Origin: Aspidapion aeneum
Taxonomy: Eukaryota; Arthropoda; Insecta; Coleoptera; Brentidae
Assembly (NCBI GenBank): GCA_963576565.1
Contig: OY755040.1
Span: forward strand, 24,060,543-24,124,542
Length of the DNA stretch: 64,000 nt
Direction: 5' to 3'
Under the pieces are notes generated by a model that was not told the origin of the DNA, did not search any database, and was given only the letters and a program-made list of their open reading frames with translations. Of the stretch, positions 46,018 through 57,605 are shown piece by piece. The stretch's first letter is position 1; every line of letters starts with the position of its first letter. The translations under genes were made by a program, and so were the position numbers.

Positions 46018-46740
46018 AAATACTCTGCCATTATATGGGCCCCTAAGCTCACACTAGGTACTATAGTTATAGTGTACGTGTGAGCTAATATAACTAAAAA
46101 CTGAAATATATTTTTTTTGAACTCCAGACTAAATTACCTTTTGTTTGATACCACACAAGCCCTGTTTTGACTTAAACTCAAATTTTTGAAATCTACCCCC
46201 ACCCTTAAAAAAAACAAAAAACTAAAATGTATTTTGTTAAACTCCGGACTCAATTACCTTTCGTTTGATATCACAAACGCCATATTTTCACTTAAACTCT
46301 AATTTTTAAAATATACCTCCACCCTTTTTTTTTAAATAAATTAAAATGTATTTTGTTTAACTGCAGACTCAATTACCTTTCGTTTGATATCATACACGCC
46401 ATATTTTCACATAAACTCTAATTTTTGAAATTTACCCCCACCCTTTTATTTCATTTGTGTTCGGTGGATTTTGTTTATTTTTAAATGGGACCATCTCGAC
46501 CCAAGACCCAGCCTAGGTACCAAATTTCATTAAAATCGGCCTAGCGGTTTTTGAGACAGACAGACAGACAGACAGACAGACATACAGACAGACAGACAGA
46601 CGGCGCAACAAAAATGTTTCAAAATCATCTGAAACGCAAAGATATATAAAAATTTTTGAAATCGGAGCAACTTTTTTTTTCTCGAGAAAATTAGGATCAC
46701 TATAGCTCACACTACTATAGTATAGTATATGTGTGAGCTA
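46018..46740 (-). mobile_element. Repeat family A, copy 2
   Basis: Reverse of copy 1: 'aaatactctgcca', hairpin end, three minisatellite units, the core as AAATTTCATTAAAATCGGCC, a CAGA microsatellite (46555-46600) and the terminal hairpin 'agctcacactactatagtat..gtgtgagct'. All parts are present. Confidence 0.85.
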
Positions 46741-46962
46741 AAAAACCTTATTTTATCCCTTACTCGAAAACTTGTTTACACTAACAAAAATTGTATCATC
46801 TGGTATGCAAGTCTAGTACATCTTAATACTCCTTAACACCTACTAGTGCATCTATCTTAAACAATGGTCGGACTATATTATGTGTTAGTAAAATTGAATG
46901 ATCAAATGATGGCTCACTTTAACGTGAAATTGTCGCTTATTATTGTATTGTAAACATTTTAG

Positions 46963-47462
46963 GTAAAGTTTTTGCAAAGTCAGTTGAACAAAGGTTAAAA
47001 CCGACCATCGGCATATCCTTTAAAGAAAGTGACATAAGCGGCGGTAGATATACTCATGAAAATTATTTCATTTAATTATGGCGTAAACTAAAAAAATAAA
47101 AATAGATAATAAAACTTTCTATTCCTATACCTACAGAAACGACACTGATTTATTTTCTAACTCTGTATACTGCCGACTAAAGGGGTCTCGCAAAGAATAC
47201 TTGAAAGCAATTAAAAGCGCATTTCAAAAAAATCTGCCAATCTGGTGTGGTATATCCACCTGGGCTGAGTCGGTCAGAAAACAAAGACTTTGTGCTCGGA
47301 CCGCAAGGAGTCGCGCCTTTTCTCTGTCGGTAGGGTTGAAATTAAACCAGGAAGATTTTATATGAATTTGGATAACTTTTGAAGGGCAGAATGAAGCAAA
47401 ATTTCATGAAATCGATAGAACCCCATATTAGGAGCATTTCAGGTGACTTTGCAAAAACTATA
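46963..47462 (+). mobile_element. Family I element, copy 1
   Basis: About 500 bp with inverted ends GTTTTTGCAAAGTCA and TGACTTTGCAAAAACTATA. It is highly similar to 47746-48244. A TA duplication is plausible. No transposase. Confidence 0.75.
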
Positions 47463-47745
47463 AGTACCTTTTTTTCTCGTAATTAGATATTTTGTTTAAT
47501 TTGAGCGTTATCACAATTTTGCTAAATTTTAAATTAGTGAGGCACTGCAAGGCATGATTTAAAAACAAAAACATTAAAAACACTTTCCACACACACACAA
47601 ATTCCTCAAACCAACTCATATTTTACCATTTTTCTTGTCTGTCTTTTATTTATTTTTTCGAATAATTGGTTTTTTATTGTGATCAAAGGACCCCAGCGTA
47701 CCAAATAGTGACATTCTATGACCAGAACAACCTAACGTTTACTAT
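47463..47745. other. Spacer between two family I copies
   Basis: Unassigned; includes a short (AC)n tract near 47590. Confidence 0.5.
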
Positions 47746-48244
47746 TATAGTTTTTGCAAAGTCAGTTGAACAAAGGTTAAAGCCGACCATCGACATATCA
47801 TTTAAAGAAAGTAACATGGGCGGCGGTCGATATACTCATGAACATTATTCCATTTAATTATGGCGTAAACTAAAGAAATAAAAATAGATAATAAAACTTT
47901 CTATTCCTACACCTACAGAAACGACACTGATTTATTTTCTAACTCTGCATACTGCCGACTAAAGGGGTCTCGAAAATTACACCCGAAAGCAACTAAAAGC
48001 GCATCTCAAAAAAATCTGCCAATCAGGTGCTGTCTATCCACCTGTGCTGGGTCGGTCAGAAAACAAATACTTTGTGCTCCGACCGCAAAGAGCCGCGGCT
48101 TTTCTGTGTCGGTAGGGTTGAAATTATACCAGGAAGATTTTATATGAATTTGGATAACTTTTGAACGGCAGAATGAAGCAAAATTTCATGAAATCGATAG
48201 AACCCCGTATTAGGAGCATTTCAGATGACTTTGCAAAAACTATA
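47746..48244 (+). mobile_element. Family I element, copy 2
   Basis: TATAGTTTTTGCAAAGTCA at the left and TGACTTTGCAAAAACTATA at the right: perfect 19-bp inverted ends. Same orientation as copy 1, 283 bp downstream of it. Confidence 0.8.
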
Positions 48245-48370
48245 CATCCAAGCCTAAAGTAGCCCCTGGCCTTAATTAGCCCTGGCGCAGTCTGGGTGGC
48301 CCCCGCGTGGATTCCCGCCCTCCCGCCCTGGCCAGTCTGGGCCTGAGAGTGTTTGTGGCACTTTTGGTCG
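48245..48370. other. G+C-rich block
   Basis: A compact block, for example 'ccctggcgcagtctgggtgg' and 'cccgccctcccgccctggcc', in very A+T-rich surroundings and starting exactly where family I copy 2 ends. No known motif or gene recognised. Confidence 0.5.
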
Positions 48371-49189
48371 ACTATTTTTCTGTTCAAGCCCAATTTGTCA
48401 ATTCTTTACCTACTACAAAATGTATGTGGGTTGCCATAGGATGAAATATATCGACAGAATTCAATTTTCCACGAAATAAACGAACAACAACATAATGCAT
48501 AATTTGTAGCTCAATTTTTCATAGAAGATAAAATTTATAAGTGAATTTTATTGCCCTCTAATCTACGTTTCCATTCAGAAAACTTGTGTTTCTTTTATTG
48601 TTTAAGTGTCAATAAAAAGACACGAAATGTTGCAAATGAAAATAGTTTTGTTTTTCTTTATACAAGGGTTGTCTTTTAAGTTTCGCATATACATCTGGAA
48701 TAGAACAGTAGGTAACTTTTAAAGACTTTATTCTTTCTCGAAGTATTCCCCACGAAAATTAAGCACTTTTACATTCGCTTAAACCAGTTCAGTCAAAGAT
48801 TTAATCATAACAAAAACATTTCATGTAAAAAAAGCCAAGTAGGTAACGTAATTATAATTTTTTTGCATTGATAGATAGATACATGTTTACAAGAATCAAA
48901 ATGTAAAGAACTCGGGTCCCCAAAGAACTCAACCAAATAGAAACTAAAGGGTAAGGTAACGAGGCAGTCGCCTTAGGCAACCAAAATTTAAAATATTTTC
49001 AAAATTTCGGCGCTTTCTAAAAAATTAAATAATGTGCAAGTAAATTATGTGGTGCCGAAAAAACTGAGGTATGAGAAACTAATTTTTATTTATTTTTATT
49101 GAAAATATCTAGTACTAGTCCGAGGCGCATTTTTCTATCTAACAAATCGAGTGCGAGTTCTACAAAAAGGTTTTTTTTGGTAATTTTAG
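48371..49189. other. Unassigned intergenic DNA
   Basis: About 0.8 kb, no gene seen. Confidence 0.4.
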
Positions 49190-50090
49190 AAAGTGACCCC
49201 AATGTACGGACGCCTCTAGAGAGTTAGCTATATTTTATTTATTTTCTATCACATTTTGTGTCACCATTTAAAAGGAAACTTCATTGTCCACCCTAAACTA
49301 AATAACTTATATTGTCGTAACAAGTTCTTAAGAAACTTGGATAAAACCTGTAAAAAATTGATAGTTTGTTGATTTTAAATAATTACTTTAGATAAAGGAA
49401 GCCACTGGATCGGTAACTATGAAAACACTTCCACTTTCTTATAACGCTGTTGAAAGGAAATTCTATTGTCTATGATGAAGTATAAATCATATTTTTTGAT
49501 AAAGAGCTTGGTTTTTAAGAAAATCGAATAAAACCTTTGAAAAACATGTTTTTTATGATTTTTTTTAAAGCACCCCCATATACGGATGTCGCTGGAGAGT
49601 TTGTTATAAATCAAACCACACCGAGTTTTACAATGTCAAAAAACGAATTTTACTATTTACAATAAAGTATAGTATATATTTCTTCATATTAAGTTTAGTT
49701 TCTGAGGAAATGAGATAAAACTTTGCTTAATTGCTGATGTTTTAAAATTGATTTAATTTACGGACGCCATTATAAAACCAATCCGACCATGTTATACATC
49801 ATTTTAAAGCAAATTTTATTGGCTATGATAAAATATAACACATATCTTCCTGTAGCCGTTGGTTTCTAAAAAACTTGAATAAATCTTGGGAAAAACATGG
49901 GTACTTTTTTTAACTTTTTAAATTACTTTAATTAACAGACGCCGCTGGATAGTTTTTAATCAATGTAACCTCACTGAATTATACCTTGGTAAAAAGGGAA
50001 TTTTATTGTCTACAATAAACTATATTATAAATTTTTCCCGTTGATTCCTAATTTTTAAGAAAATTTGAAAAAACCTCAAACTTTCAGATT
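49190..50090 (+). repeat. Old tandem array, period about 182 bp, five units
   Basis: The phrase 'acggacgccNctggagag' recurs, diverged, at about 49207, 49391, 49575, 49752 and 49935, spacings of 184, 184, 177 and 183. Each unit also carries 'ggaattttattgtctacaata' and 'tttttaagaaaacttgaataaa'-like text. Units differ at many positions. Confidence 0.8.
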
Positions 50091-50850
50091 TTGGGGGGGT
50101 TCGGTGGGATTTTTGTAGGTTTTTGCAGCCATTTAAAAAATAATAATATAATAATATTTTTTGATTTCATACATATATATTTTAAATATACAGCTGTGTC
50201 AATTGGGGCTTTATAGCGACAATTTAAAATTTCGTCTCCATGTCAGCCGCTATCTTAAATATCTCAGACCCTGACAACATTTCGAGGTGGAAACCGGGAT
50301 ATTCGGATTTAGTAGGGGTCAAAATAGGAAAACTATTTGCCAAAAAGTAATATAAAATGCTTCTAGAAAGTAAATTTTTCGAAATCTTGCCTTAACTAAA
50401 AATTCGCAAAATTGCAACCTAAAAACTAAAACTCTCCATGTTAAATATAGCATAAAACTGCTTTCTCGGAAAAGTTGACAATTTTTTACCGCGAAAAACT
50501 GATTTCTCTCTTTGAGGACCCTTCACCTCATCCATTTTTTATAAAAGTTGTTACATAATCTCGAAATGGCCTCCGGGGGCCCCACATTCGATTTCAACTC
50601 GGGACACATTTTCTCTCAGACTAGGCGTGTTGTCTTTAGCCCAGTTTTCCTTTTTTTGTTCCCTCGCAATACCACCAAAGAAGATATGAACACGACAAGT
50701 ACAGGGTGATTAAAATTGAGCAATTTTAGACAGCTTATAGTAAAGATATAGAAAAACATACCCTGTAAATAAAAGCTTTATGTTTTTGGCGGATTCCTTT
50801 TATAAACCAAACTTTATCTAGTATTACGTCACTATTAAGGAATTTTTTTA
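49690..50850 (+). repeat. Large direct duplication, left copy
   Basis: Continues from the last tandem units through 'caaccgggatattcgga', 'atttctctctttgaggaccc', 'tcgaaatggcctc' and 'gtacagggtgattaaaatt'. The same order recurs from 50925. Non-coding. Confidence 0.8.
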
Positions 50851-50924
50851 AATAAAAAACCCCTGCGTTTTTTTCAGTGGTTTACAAGAAATTATTTGCG
50901 TAACAAATATTTTTTTATATTAGG

Positions 50925-52330
50925 TTTAGTTTCTGAGAAAATTAGATAAAAACTTGCAATAATCTAAAAAAATTTTATTTACTATAATAAAATATATTAC
51001 ATATTTTCCTGTAGACGTTGGTTTTTAAAAAACTGAATAAATCATGGGAAAAACATAAGTATTTTTTTACCTTTTTTAAATTACTTTAATTAAGGGACGA
51101 CACTGGAGAGTTTGTAATCTGTTTAACTCCGTTGAATTATACCCTGTTAAAAAGGCAATTTTATTGTCCACAATAAAGTATATTTTAAATTTTTTCGATT
51201 AAAATCTTAGTTTTTAACAAAATTTGAAAAATCCCCAAACTTTCAGATTTTGAGGGGTCTGAGGGGGTTTTGGAGGTTTTTGCAGCCATTAAAAAAAAAC
51301 AATATGATATTTAGCCTCTGTCAACATTTCTAGGTGGCAACCGGGATATTCGGAGAGTCGGAATAGGGGGAATTGACTATTTGTCTAAAAGTAATATAAA
51401 ATGCTTATAGAAAGCCAAAATCTTGCCTTAACTAATAGGGATGCTCATAAAACTATAAAATTCGCAAAATTGCAACCTATAAACTAAAACTCTCCATGCT
51501 GAATATAGCATAAAACTGCTTTCTAGGAAACGTTGACAATTTTTACCGCGAAAAACTGATTTCTCTCTTTAAGGACCCTTCACCTCATCCATTTTTTATA
51601 AAAGTTGTATATAATCTCGAAATGGCCTCTGGGGGTCCACATTCGATTTCAACTCGGGACACATTTTCTCTCAGACTTGGCGTGTTGTTTTTAGCCCAGT
51701 TTTCCTTTTTTTGTTCCCTCGCGCTACCACCAAAGATGATATGAACACAGCAAGTACAGGGTGATCAAAATTTTAGCAATTTTAGAGAGCTTAGTAAAGA
51801 GATTGAAAAACATACCCTGTAAATAAAATCTATATCAAACAAGTTTTCGTGGCTAATCGTGTAAAAAGAAGTTTTTATTTCTCTCATATTTTTCCGTGGG
51901 TAGTTCGAAAGCTTAACCTCACGGGGGTCCAAGATCTAATGGACACCTATGCTATAGTGAGAAAACCCTCGCAAGAAGCGCCATCTACCGAGATACAACA
52001 GAAACTAGAACAAAATATCGGTCGAGAATAATATCGATCGATGAAATGATCGATTGCAAAGAAAAAGAAACGATCTGTGACCTACGACAGCTCTTCTGTC
52101 TTTCAGGCCAGAGCAATACTGATTAGCGTTTTTAAATACCATCAGACGCGAACGTCAATCAGCGGAACTTCTAAGTCAAATAATACTAAGACACGTGAAT
52201 TTTAGTTTTCGTGGCTAATCGGGTAAAATTGACGTTTATTACAATCTATATGTTTGTGGCAGATTCATTTTACAAACAAAACTTTATCTGGGTATTACGC
52301 TACTATTAACGAAATTTTTTAATTACGAAA
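50925..52330 (+). repeat. Large direct duplication, right copy (interrupted)
   Basis: Same blocks as the left copy in the same order. Near 51835 it is broken by a 408-bp insertion (51836-52243) and resumes at 52244 with 'gtttgtggcagattcatttt', the counterpart of 'gtttttggcggattcctttt' in the left copy. Confidence 0.8.
51836..52243. mobile_element. 408-bp insertion with 8-bp target duplication
   Basis: Flanked by atctatat at 51828-51835 and 52244-52251. The left copy of the surrounding duplication is the empty site. Its two ends are direct, not inverted, repeats of about 37 bp (AGTTTTCGTGGCTAATCG). Part of the inside, reversed, matches family J ('ggtccaagatctaatggac'). Confidence 0.75.
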
Positions 52331-52854
52331 CCACTGCGTTTCTCCTAGAAAAAGAAAAAATCATTTTGATAAACCACGCTATTGCGACGTTTCGATTGTT
52401 CTTCTACAATCCTTTTCAAGCACCTCAAATACACAATTTTCAAATTATTCTTTTATCAATATTGTTTACTCCGCTTTATGTTTGTTATTTATTTATTTAT
52501 TTATTTCTGACAAATTGTTGAAAGATTATCAAATAAAATGATATATGTTTTGTATGTTGATCACGGACATTTTTCTTAAAATAGATTGCCATTGCCTTTT
52601 GCCGAGAATTATGGTCTAGAATTTGGTAAAACTAATTACTAGAAATGACAAGATACTTAACAGGAATCAAACAGGTTATTATCTTCCTCCACTAATTTTT
52701 AATTTGTTTTAAACAAATAGTCCCGACATGTTTCGTAAGTAAATCTTCAGGGGACATTATTAACTAAATTAGCAAAACTTTTTGAAAAACTGATTAAAAA
52801 ACTTTGCCTAGCTAGCTTTGCTAGCTAAAACTCAAAGTCAGAAATACAAATTAC
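52331..52854. other. Unassigned intergenic DNA
   Basis: About 0.5 kb. Includes a short ATTT tract near 52485. No gene seen. Confidence 0.45.
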
Positions 52855-53330
52855 CTAAATTTTAGGCGATTTTAATGAAATTTCTTTAATCACCCATTGC
52901 AAATGTCCTCTAATTTGCTGTAATTCCTTTGTAGTCCTCCCTGCTCTGACCCATCTCCCCCCCCCTGACATTTCCCCTCACCATCTTCAAAAACCATATT
53001 CGCATAATTTTATCAAATATAGGGGGATTTAAAAAATTATTTCTGCACATGCTTTAAGATTTTTTCCAACATCATTTTACTAGTTCCCCCTCCATTTCCC
53101 TCTCTCCTCCCCGCCACCCTAATTAGTAATAGTTGTAGCTCTAACTTTCAAAAATATAGAGAGATTTCAAAAATTCCTTCTGCACACGCTTTAAGATTTT
53201 TTTCAACACCATTTTACTAGTTCTCTCCTGCCTCTCCACTCCCCCACGTTCACTCAATGTTTGTAGAAACGCACCTATCTACACTTTGGGCATAGTTCAA
53301 TGTTTGATACAAATGCATGGTTTAGGTAAT
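52855..53330 (+). repeat. Repeat family E, copy 2 (shortened)
   Basis: Matches family E copy 1 from 'gcgattttaatgaaatttc' through two minisatellite units. The microsatellite and core region are missing. Confidence 0.7.
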
Positions 53331-53416
53331 AATCAGGTACCTTGATTTAGTTAAATGAATGGCTGATTAAGAATTAAAGCTAAAAGTTGGAAATAAAAAA
53401 AAAATTAATAAAAAAA

Positions 53417-53620
53417 ACACCCAACTGCTAAATCTCCTTATACCTATTAGTCACAGTTGGGTACAAAATTACCTAATAGCCTGATTCATAAAAATACAAA
53501 ACTGTATAATTTTGTAAGTGAGCTTTGAGCATCAAAATTAAAAGTTGAAGCATGTCGTACGTTATTGGTATAACTATCAATTTGGTACTCAACTGCAACT
53601 AATAGGTATAAGTAGATGGG
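53417..53620. mobile_element. Foldback element linked to family E, copy 2
   Basis: Same inverted ends ('acacccaactgctaaatc' and 'caactgcaactaataggtat') and middle as 37711-37928. Confidence 0.75.
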
Positions 53621-55056
53621 TTTTTTTTTTAATTAAAATATTTTTATTAGATATTATGTCGCCTTTTCTGCGATATTTTTATATCTCTATCCATTTTAGA
53701 GAAAATCGATGTTGCACCAAAGGCTGCTATTATCAAAATAAACAAAAAAATATTCTCTCGAAAACTAAGCGTTTGTGGACTTTAAAATCACTGAAGGAAT
53801 TTAACATTATGTTATTGGAAGACCCTGTATATTTTGGTGTAAATTGATTTTATGTAGGTTTTTTACAAAAAAAGAATTAGGATTGTTCATTTGCTGCAGT
53901 AAGGGGCAGCAAAGCGTCAGAAGTCTCGAGAAAACCCGTTTGGGGATTTTTGATGTTGGTTTTAACTTTTCTAGTTGTCAGTTTTATGGTTTAGATAGAA
54001 AGAGTTCTTTATTTTATCATTTCTTCGCTCTTGCATAGTGTATTTTTATTTTACTACTGTAATAACAGCCTGCAATAAAGAGCAAATTAAATGTTCGATT
54101 TTTTGCACAACCCTTTACCCTTGCATAAATATATTCATATTGTACCTATTTATTACATTAAAACGTTTTAAATACACACTAAATTAGTAGCTTAACATGC
54201 AATATAAATTGTATTTTAAGCAGTGACATATACAAAAAGTGTCTTGAAGGGATACCTTTGATATTTTTCCTTCTTTTATTTGGTATAAATTAAAAAGTAG
54301 TAAAATATTTATTTTTAAAATTACCTATTTTCAGGTTCTTAGCCCCTTTGTATACGCCCATGTTTTCAAGCTTAAAATTTAAAAGTTTTTCTTGGAATGT
54401 ATACACAAAACTTTTTAAAATGTAAAATGAAAATTTATTTTCTTAAACATATTATCCTGATTGGTTACCTTTCATACGTATTGAAGTTTAACTTTAACAG
54501 AATATTTTACCTACCTAAATTTTATAGGAATCTAAATTGAATTAAAAAGCCCATGTAAACGTGGTCTGATTTTTCAGCGACAACGCGTGTATTGCTTTTG
54601 TTGGCCTTGTTTAACCCAAAAATTCTGGAACAGCTAGAGATTCGATTTCACAATCAAACAACATAAGAAGAAGGGTATAAAGTTATTGAATTTATCGCGG
54701 CATTGTCAAAATGGCGAAGACTATCAGTTGTTGTTATTTTCGTTGTGCCTTTGAATAAAAAAGAAAGATGATTTATTTTCTTCTTCTTTATGATTAATTT
54801 TATATTAACAGTGAGATACTCTAACAGTGATTATTTTCTGTGTGACTAAAAAGAAAACCTGAATGTGACAAAAAACCTGCATGTGACAAAAAACACCCGA
54901 TCAATAGACTGATTATGACTACTGACAAAGCAGCCAAATAGGTCAGCTTATGTGAGATTTTCGTTTATTACCCACATATGAGGCATAAAATTTAATGCAA
55001 TTTAAATTAAGTTCTGGCTAATAAACATTTATCAAAACGAATTTTATACTTCACAC
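53621..55056. other. Unassigned intergenic DNA
   Basis: About 1.4 kb. Short open frames at 53545-54040 resemble no known protein. A GACCCTGTATA motif lies at 53822. Confidence 0.4.
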
Positions 55057-55243
55057 AAAAGTGTGTGTTTCGAGTACTCGAGCCAGTTCGCTAGATGGCG
55101 CCACACCTTTGAGTTTACTCGCCAATTTTAACCAAAACCAACTCCTACATATGAAATAATCGCGCCCGTGCAATGCAAGTAAACTGAAAGGTGTGGCGCC
55201 ATCTAGCGAACTGACTCGAGTACTCGAAACACACACCTTTTTT
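55057..55243. repeat. 187-bp near-perfect palindrome
   Basis: AAAAGTGTGTGTTTCGAGTA at the left is inverted at the right; arms of about 65 bp have few mismatches and include 'cgctagatggcgccacacct'. The loop is about 60 bp. Non-coding; a small foldback MITE or a transcribed hairpin. Confidence 0.9.
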
Positions 55244-55638
55244 GACTCTTCATACTCCAATGGAAAAAGTAATATTTTAAGACCCTGAAGAGTTTTTGAT
55301 AGTTAGATTTTATCCTAATTTAATAACAAAAAAAATAAATCCACAAAAACGATAGTTGACCATCACTTGACATTTCTAAAGCAGAGAACGAAAATATCAA
55401 AATGAAACAGAAGCGGGTCGTCTGTCATTTTGGATTTGCCACTATAACTTTATTCAAATCCTACGAGTTTCAAACAAAGAGCCAATCCGGTAATGTTCTA
55501 TCATCCGTGGTTTAGGCAAATGAAAAATAAGCTATCTGTGTCATCCTATGCAACGACATATTTTTCTCAGAGAGTTTTGTTTATAGACAAAAATATAGTT
55601 CCTTTATATTTCCTATAACTTTCTTTTTTAACATTTTT

Positions 55639-56294
55639 AGCTCACACATATACTATACTATAGTAGTGTGAGCTATGGTGATCCTAATTTTTTCGAGAAA
55701 AAAAAAGTTGCTCCGATTTCAAAAATTTTTATATATCTTTGCGTTTCAGATGATTTTGAAACTTTTTTGTTGCGCCGTCTGTCTGTCTGTCTGTCTGTCT
55801 GTCTGTATGTCTGTCTGTCTGTAACGACCAACTTAAAAATGAACAAAATTCACCGAACACAAACCAAATAAAAGGGTGGGGGTTGATTTCAAAAATTAGA
55901 GTTTATGTGAAAATATGGCGTGTGATATCAAACGAAAGGTAATTGAGTCTGGAGTTAAACAAAATACATTTTAATTTATTTTAAAAAAAGGGTGGGGGTA
56001 TATTTCAAAAATTAGAATTTAAGTGAAAATATGGCGTGTGTGATATCAAACGAAAGGTAATTGACTCCGGAGTTTAACAAGTAACATTTTCGTTTTTGCT
56101 TTTTTTAAGGGTGAGAGTAGGTTTTAAAAATTTAAGTTTAAGTCAAAACATGGCTTGTGTGGTATCAAACAAAAGGTAATATAGTCTGGAGTTGAATAAA
56201 ATATATATCAGTTTTTAGTTATATTAGCTCACACGTAAACTATAACTATAGTACCTAGTGTGAGCTTAGGGGCCCATATATTGGCAGAGTATTT
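55639..56294 (+). mobile_element. Repeat family A, copy 3 (core deleted)
   Basis: Both hairpin caps, the TCTG microsatellite (55777-55822) and three minisatellite units are present. Just after the microsatellite about 85 bp is missing, exactly the segment that holds the CCGATTTTAATGAAATTT core in other copies. Confidence 0.85.
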
Positions 56295-56371
56295 GATAGT
56301 AGGTCTAGTTATTCATCCCTACAAGTTTACCACATTTGCCGGATAACTCGGATCAAGTGTTATTTATTTTT

Positions 56372-57105
56372 AGCTCACACTACTACTATAAGTAGTGTGA
56401 GCTATGGTGATCCTAATTTTTTCGAGAAAAAAAAAGTTGCTCCGATTTCAAAAATTTTTATATTTCTTTGCGTTTCAGATGATTTTGAAACTTTTTTGTT
56501 TTGCTGTCTGTCTGTCTGTCTGTCTGTCTGTATGTCTGTCTGTCTGTATGTCTGTCTGTAACGACCAACCCGCATAACTCAAAAACCGCTTGTCCGATTT
56601 TAATGAAATTTGGTACCTAAGTTGGGTCTTATGCCGTGATGGTCCCATTTAAAAATGAACAAAATCCACCGAACGCAAGCCAAATAAAAGGGTGGGGGTA
56701 GACTCCAAAAATTAGAGTTTATGTGAAAATATGGCGTGTGTGATATCAAACGAAAGGTAATTAAGTCTGGAGTTAAAAAAAATTAATTTTAGTTTATTTT
56801 TAAAAAAAGGGTGGGGGTAGATGTCAAAAATTAGAGTTTAAGTGAAAATATGGCGTGTGTGATATCAAACGAAAGGTAATTGAGTCTGGAGTTAAACAAA
56901 ATACATTTTAGTTTTTTCCAAAAGGGTGGGGGGGTAGATTAAAAAAATTTGAGTTTAAGTCAAAACATGGCTTGTGTGGTATCAAACGAAAGGTAATTGA
57001 GTCTGGAGTTGAATAAAATATATTTCAGTTTTTGATTATATTAGCTCACACTATAACTATAGTACCTAGTGTGAGCTTAGGTGCCCATAGATTGGCAGAG
57101 TATTT
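56372..57105 (+). mobile_element. Repeat family A, copy 4
   Basis: Complete: perfect left hairpin (AGCTCACACTACT with AGTAGTGTGAGCT), microsatellite at 56503-56560, core, three minisatellite units, right hairpin and 'ggcagagtattt' end. It follows copy 3 by 77 bp in the same orientation and is very similar to copy 1. Confidence 0.88.
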
Positions 57106-57190
57106 CTGTTGGCGGTGATCACGTACTTAGATACACCTCTACTGGATTTTACCGACTATACTAGAAAAACATAGTAGTATTAAAATGTCA

Positions 57191-57473
57191 ATAGAGAATT
57201 ATTGAAATACAGCCAGGCTATAATTGTGTCAGACACTATTTTGACACATTCACATTGAAAACTGACAGTTGATCCTTCAAAATTGACATACTAAAGTCGA
57301 ATTTAAAACTTTCGTCGTTTATTTTCAATTAATAAAATAAGGCACTATTTATTTCGGTTTATATAGTAAACAAAGGCCGTGTGTTGAAAGATCACAGCTG
57401 ATATTACAATGTGAAGGTGTCAAAACTGTGCCTGGTACTATTATAGCCTGGCTTTATATCAATAATTCTCTAT
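57191..57473. mobile_element. 283-bp foldback element inside an outer inverted repeat
   Basis: ATAGAGAATTATTGAAATAC on the left is inverted on the right with arms of about 65-70 bp. An outer inverted pair, ACATAGTAGTATTAAAATG at 57169 and CATTTTAATACTACTATGT ending near 57605, encloses it, so two elements may be nested. Confidence 0.7.
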
Positions 57474-57605
57474 TAAATCAAAAATTTATCGCGTTTGACA
57501 ATCTCTAACAGTTAACCTAAACGACAGCTTAGCTAGTAAGCTATCGCTATGTACATATTATATAGGGGAGAATTTTCGATTTAATGGCATTTTAATACTA
57601 CTATG

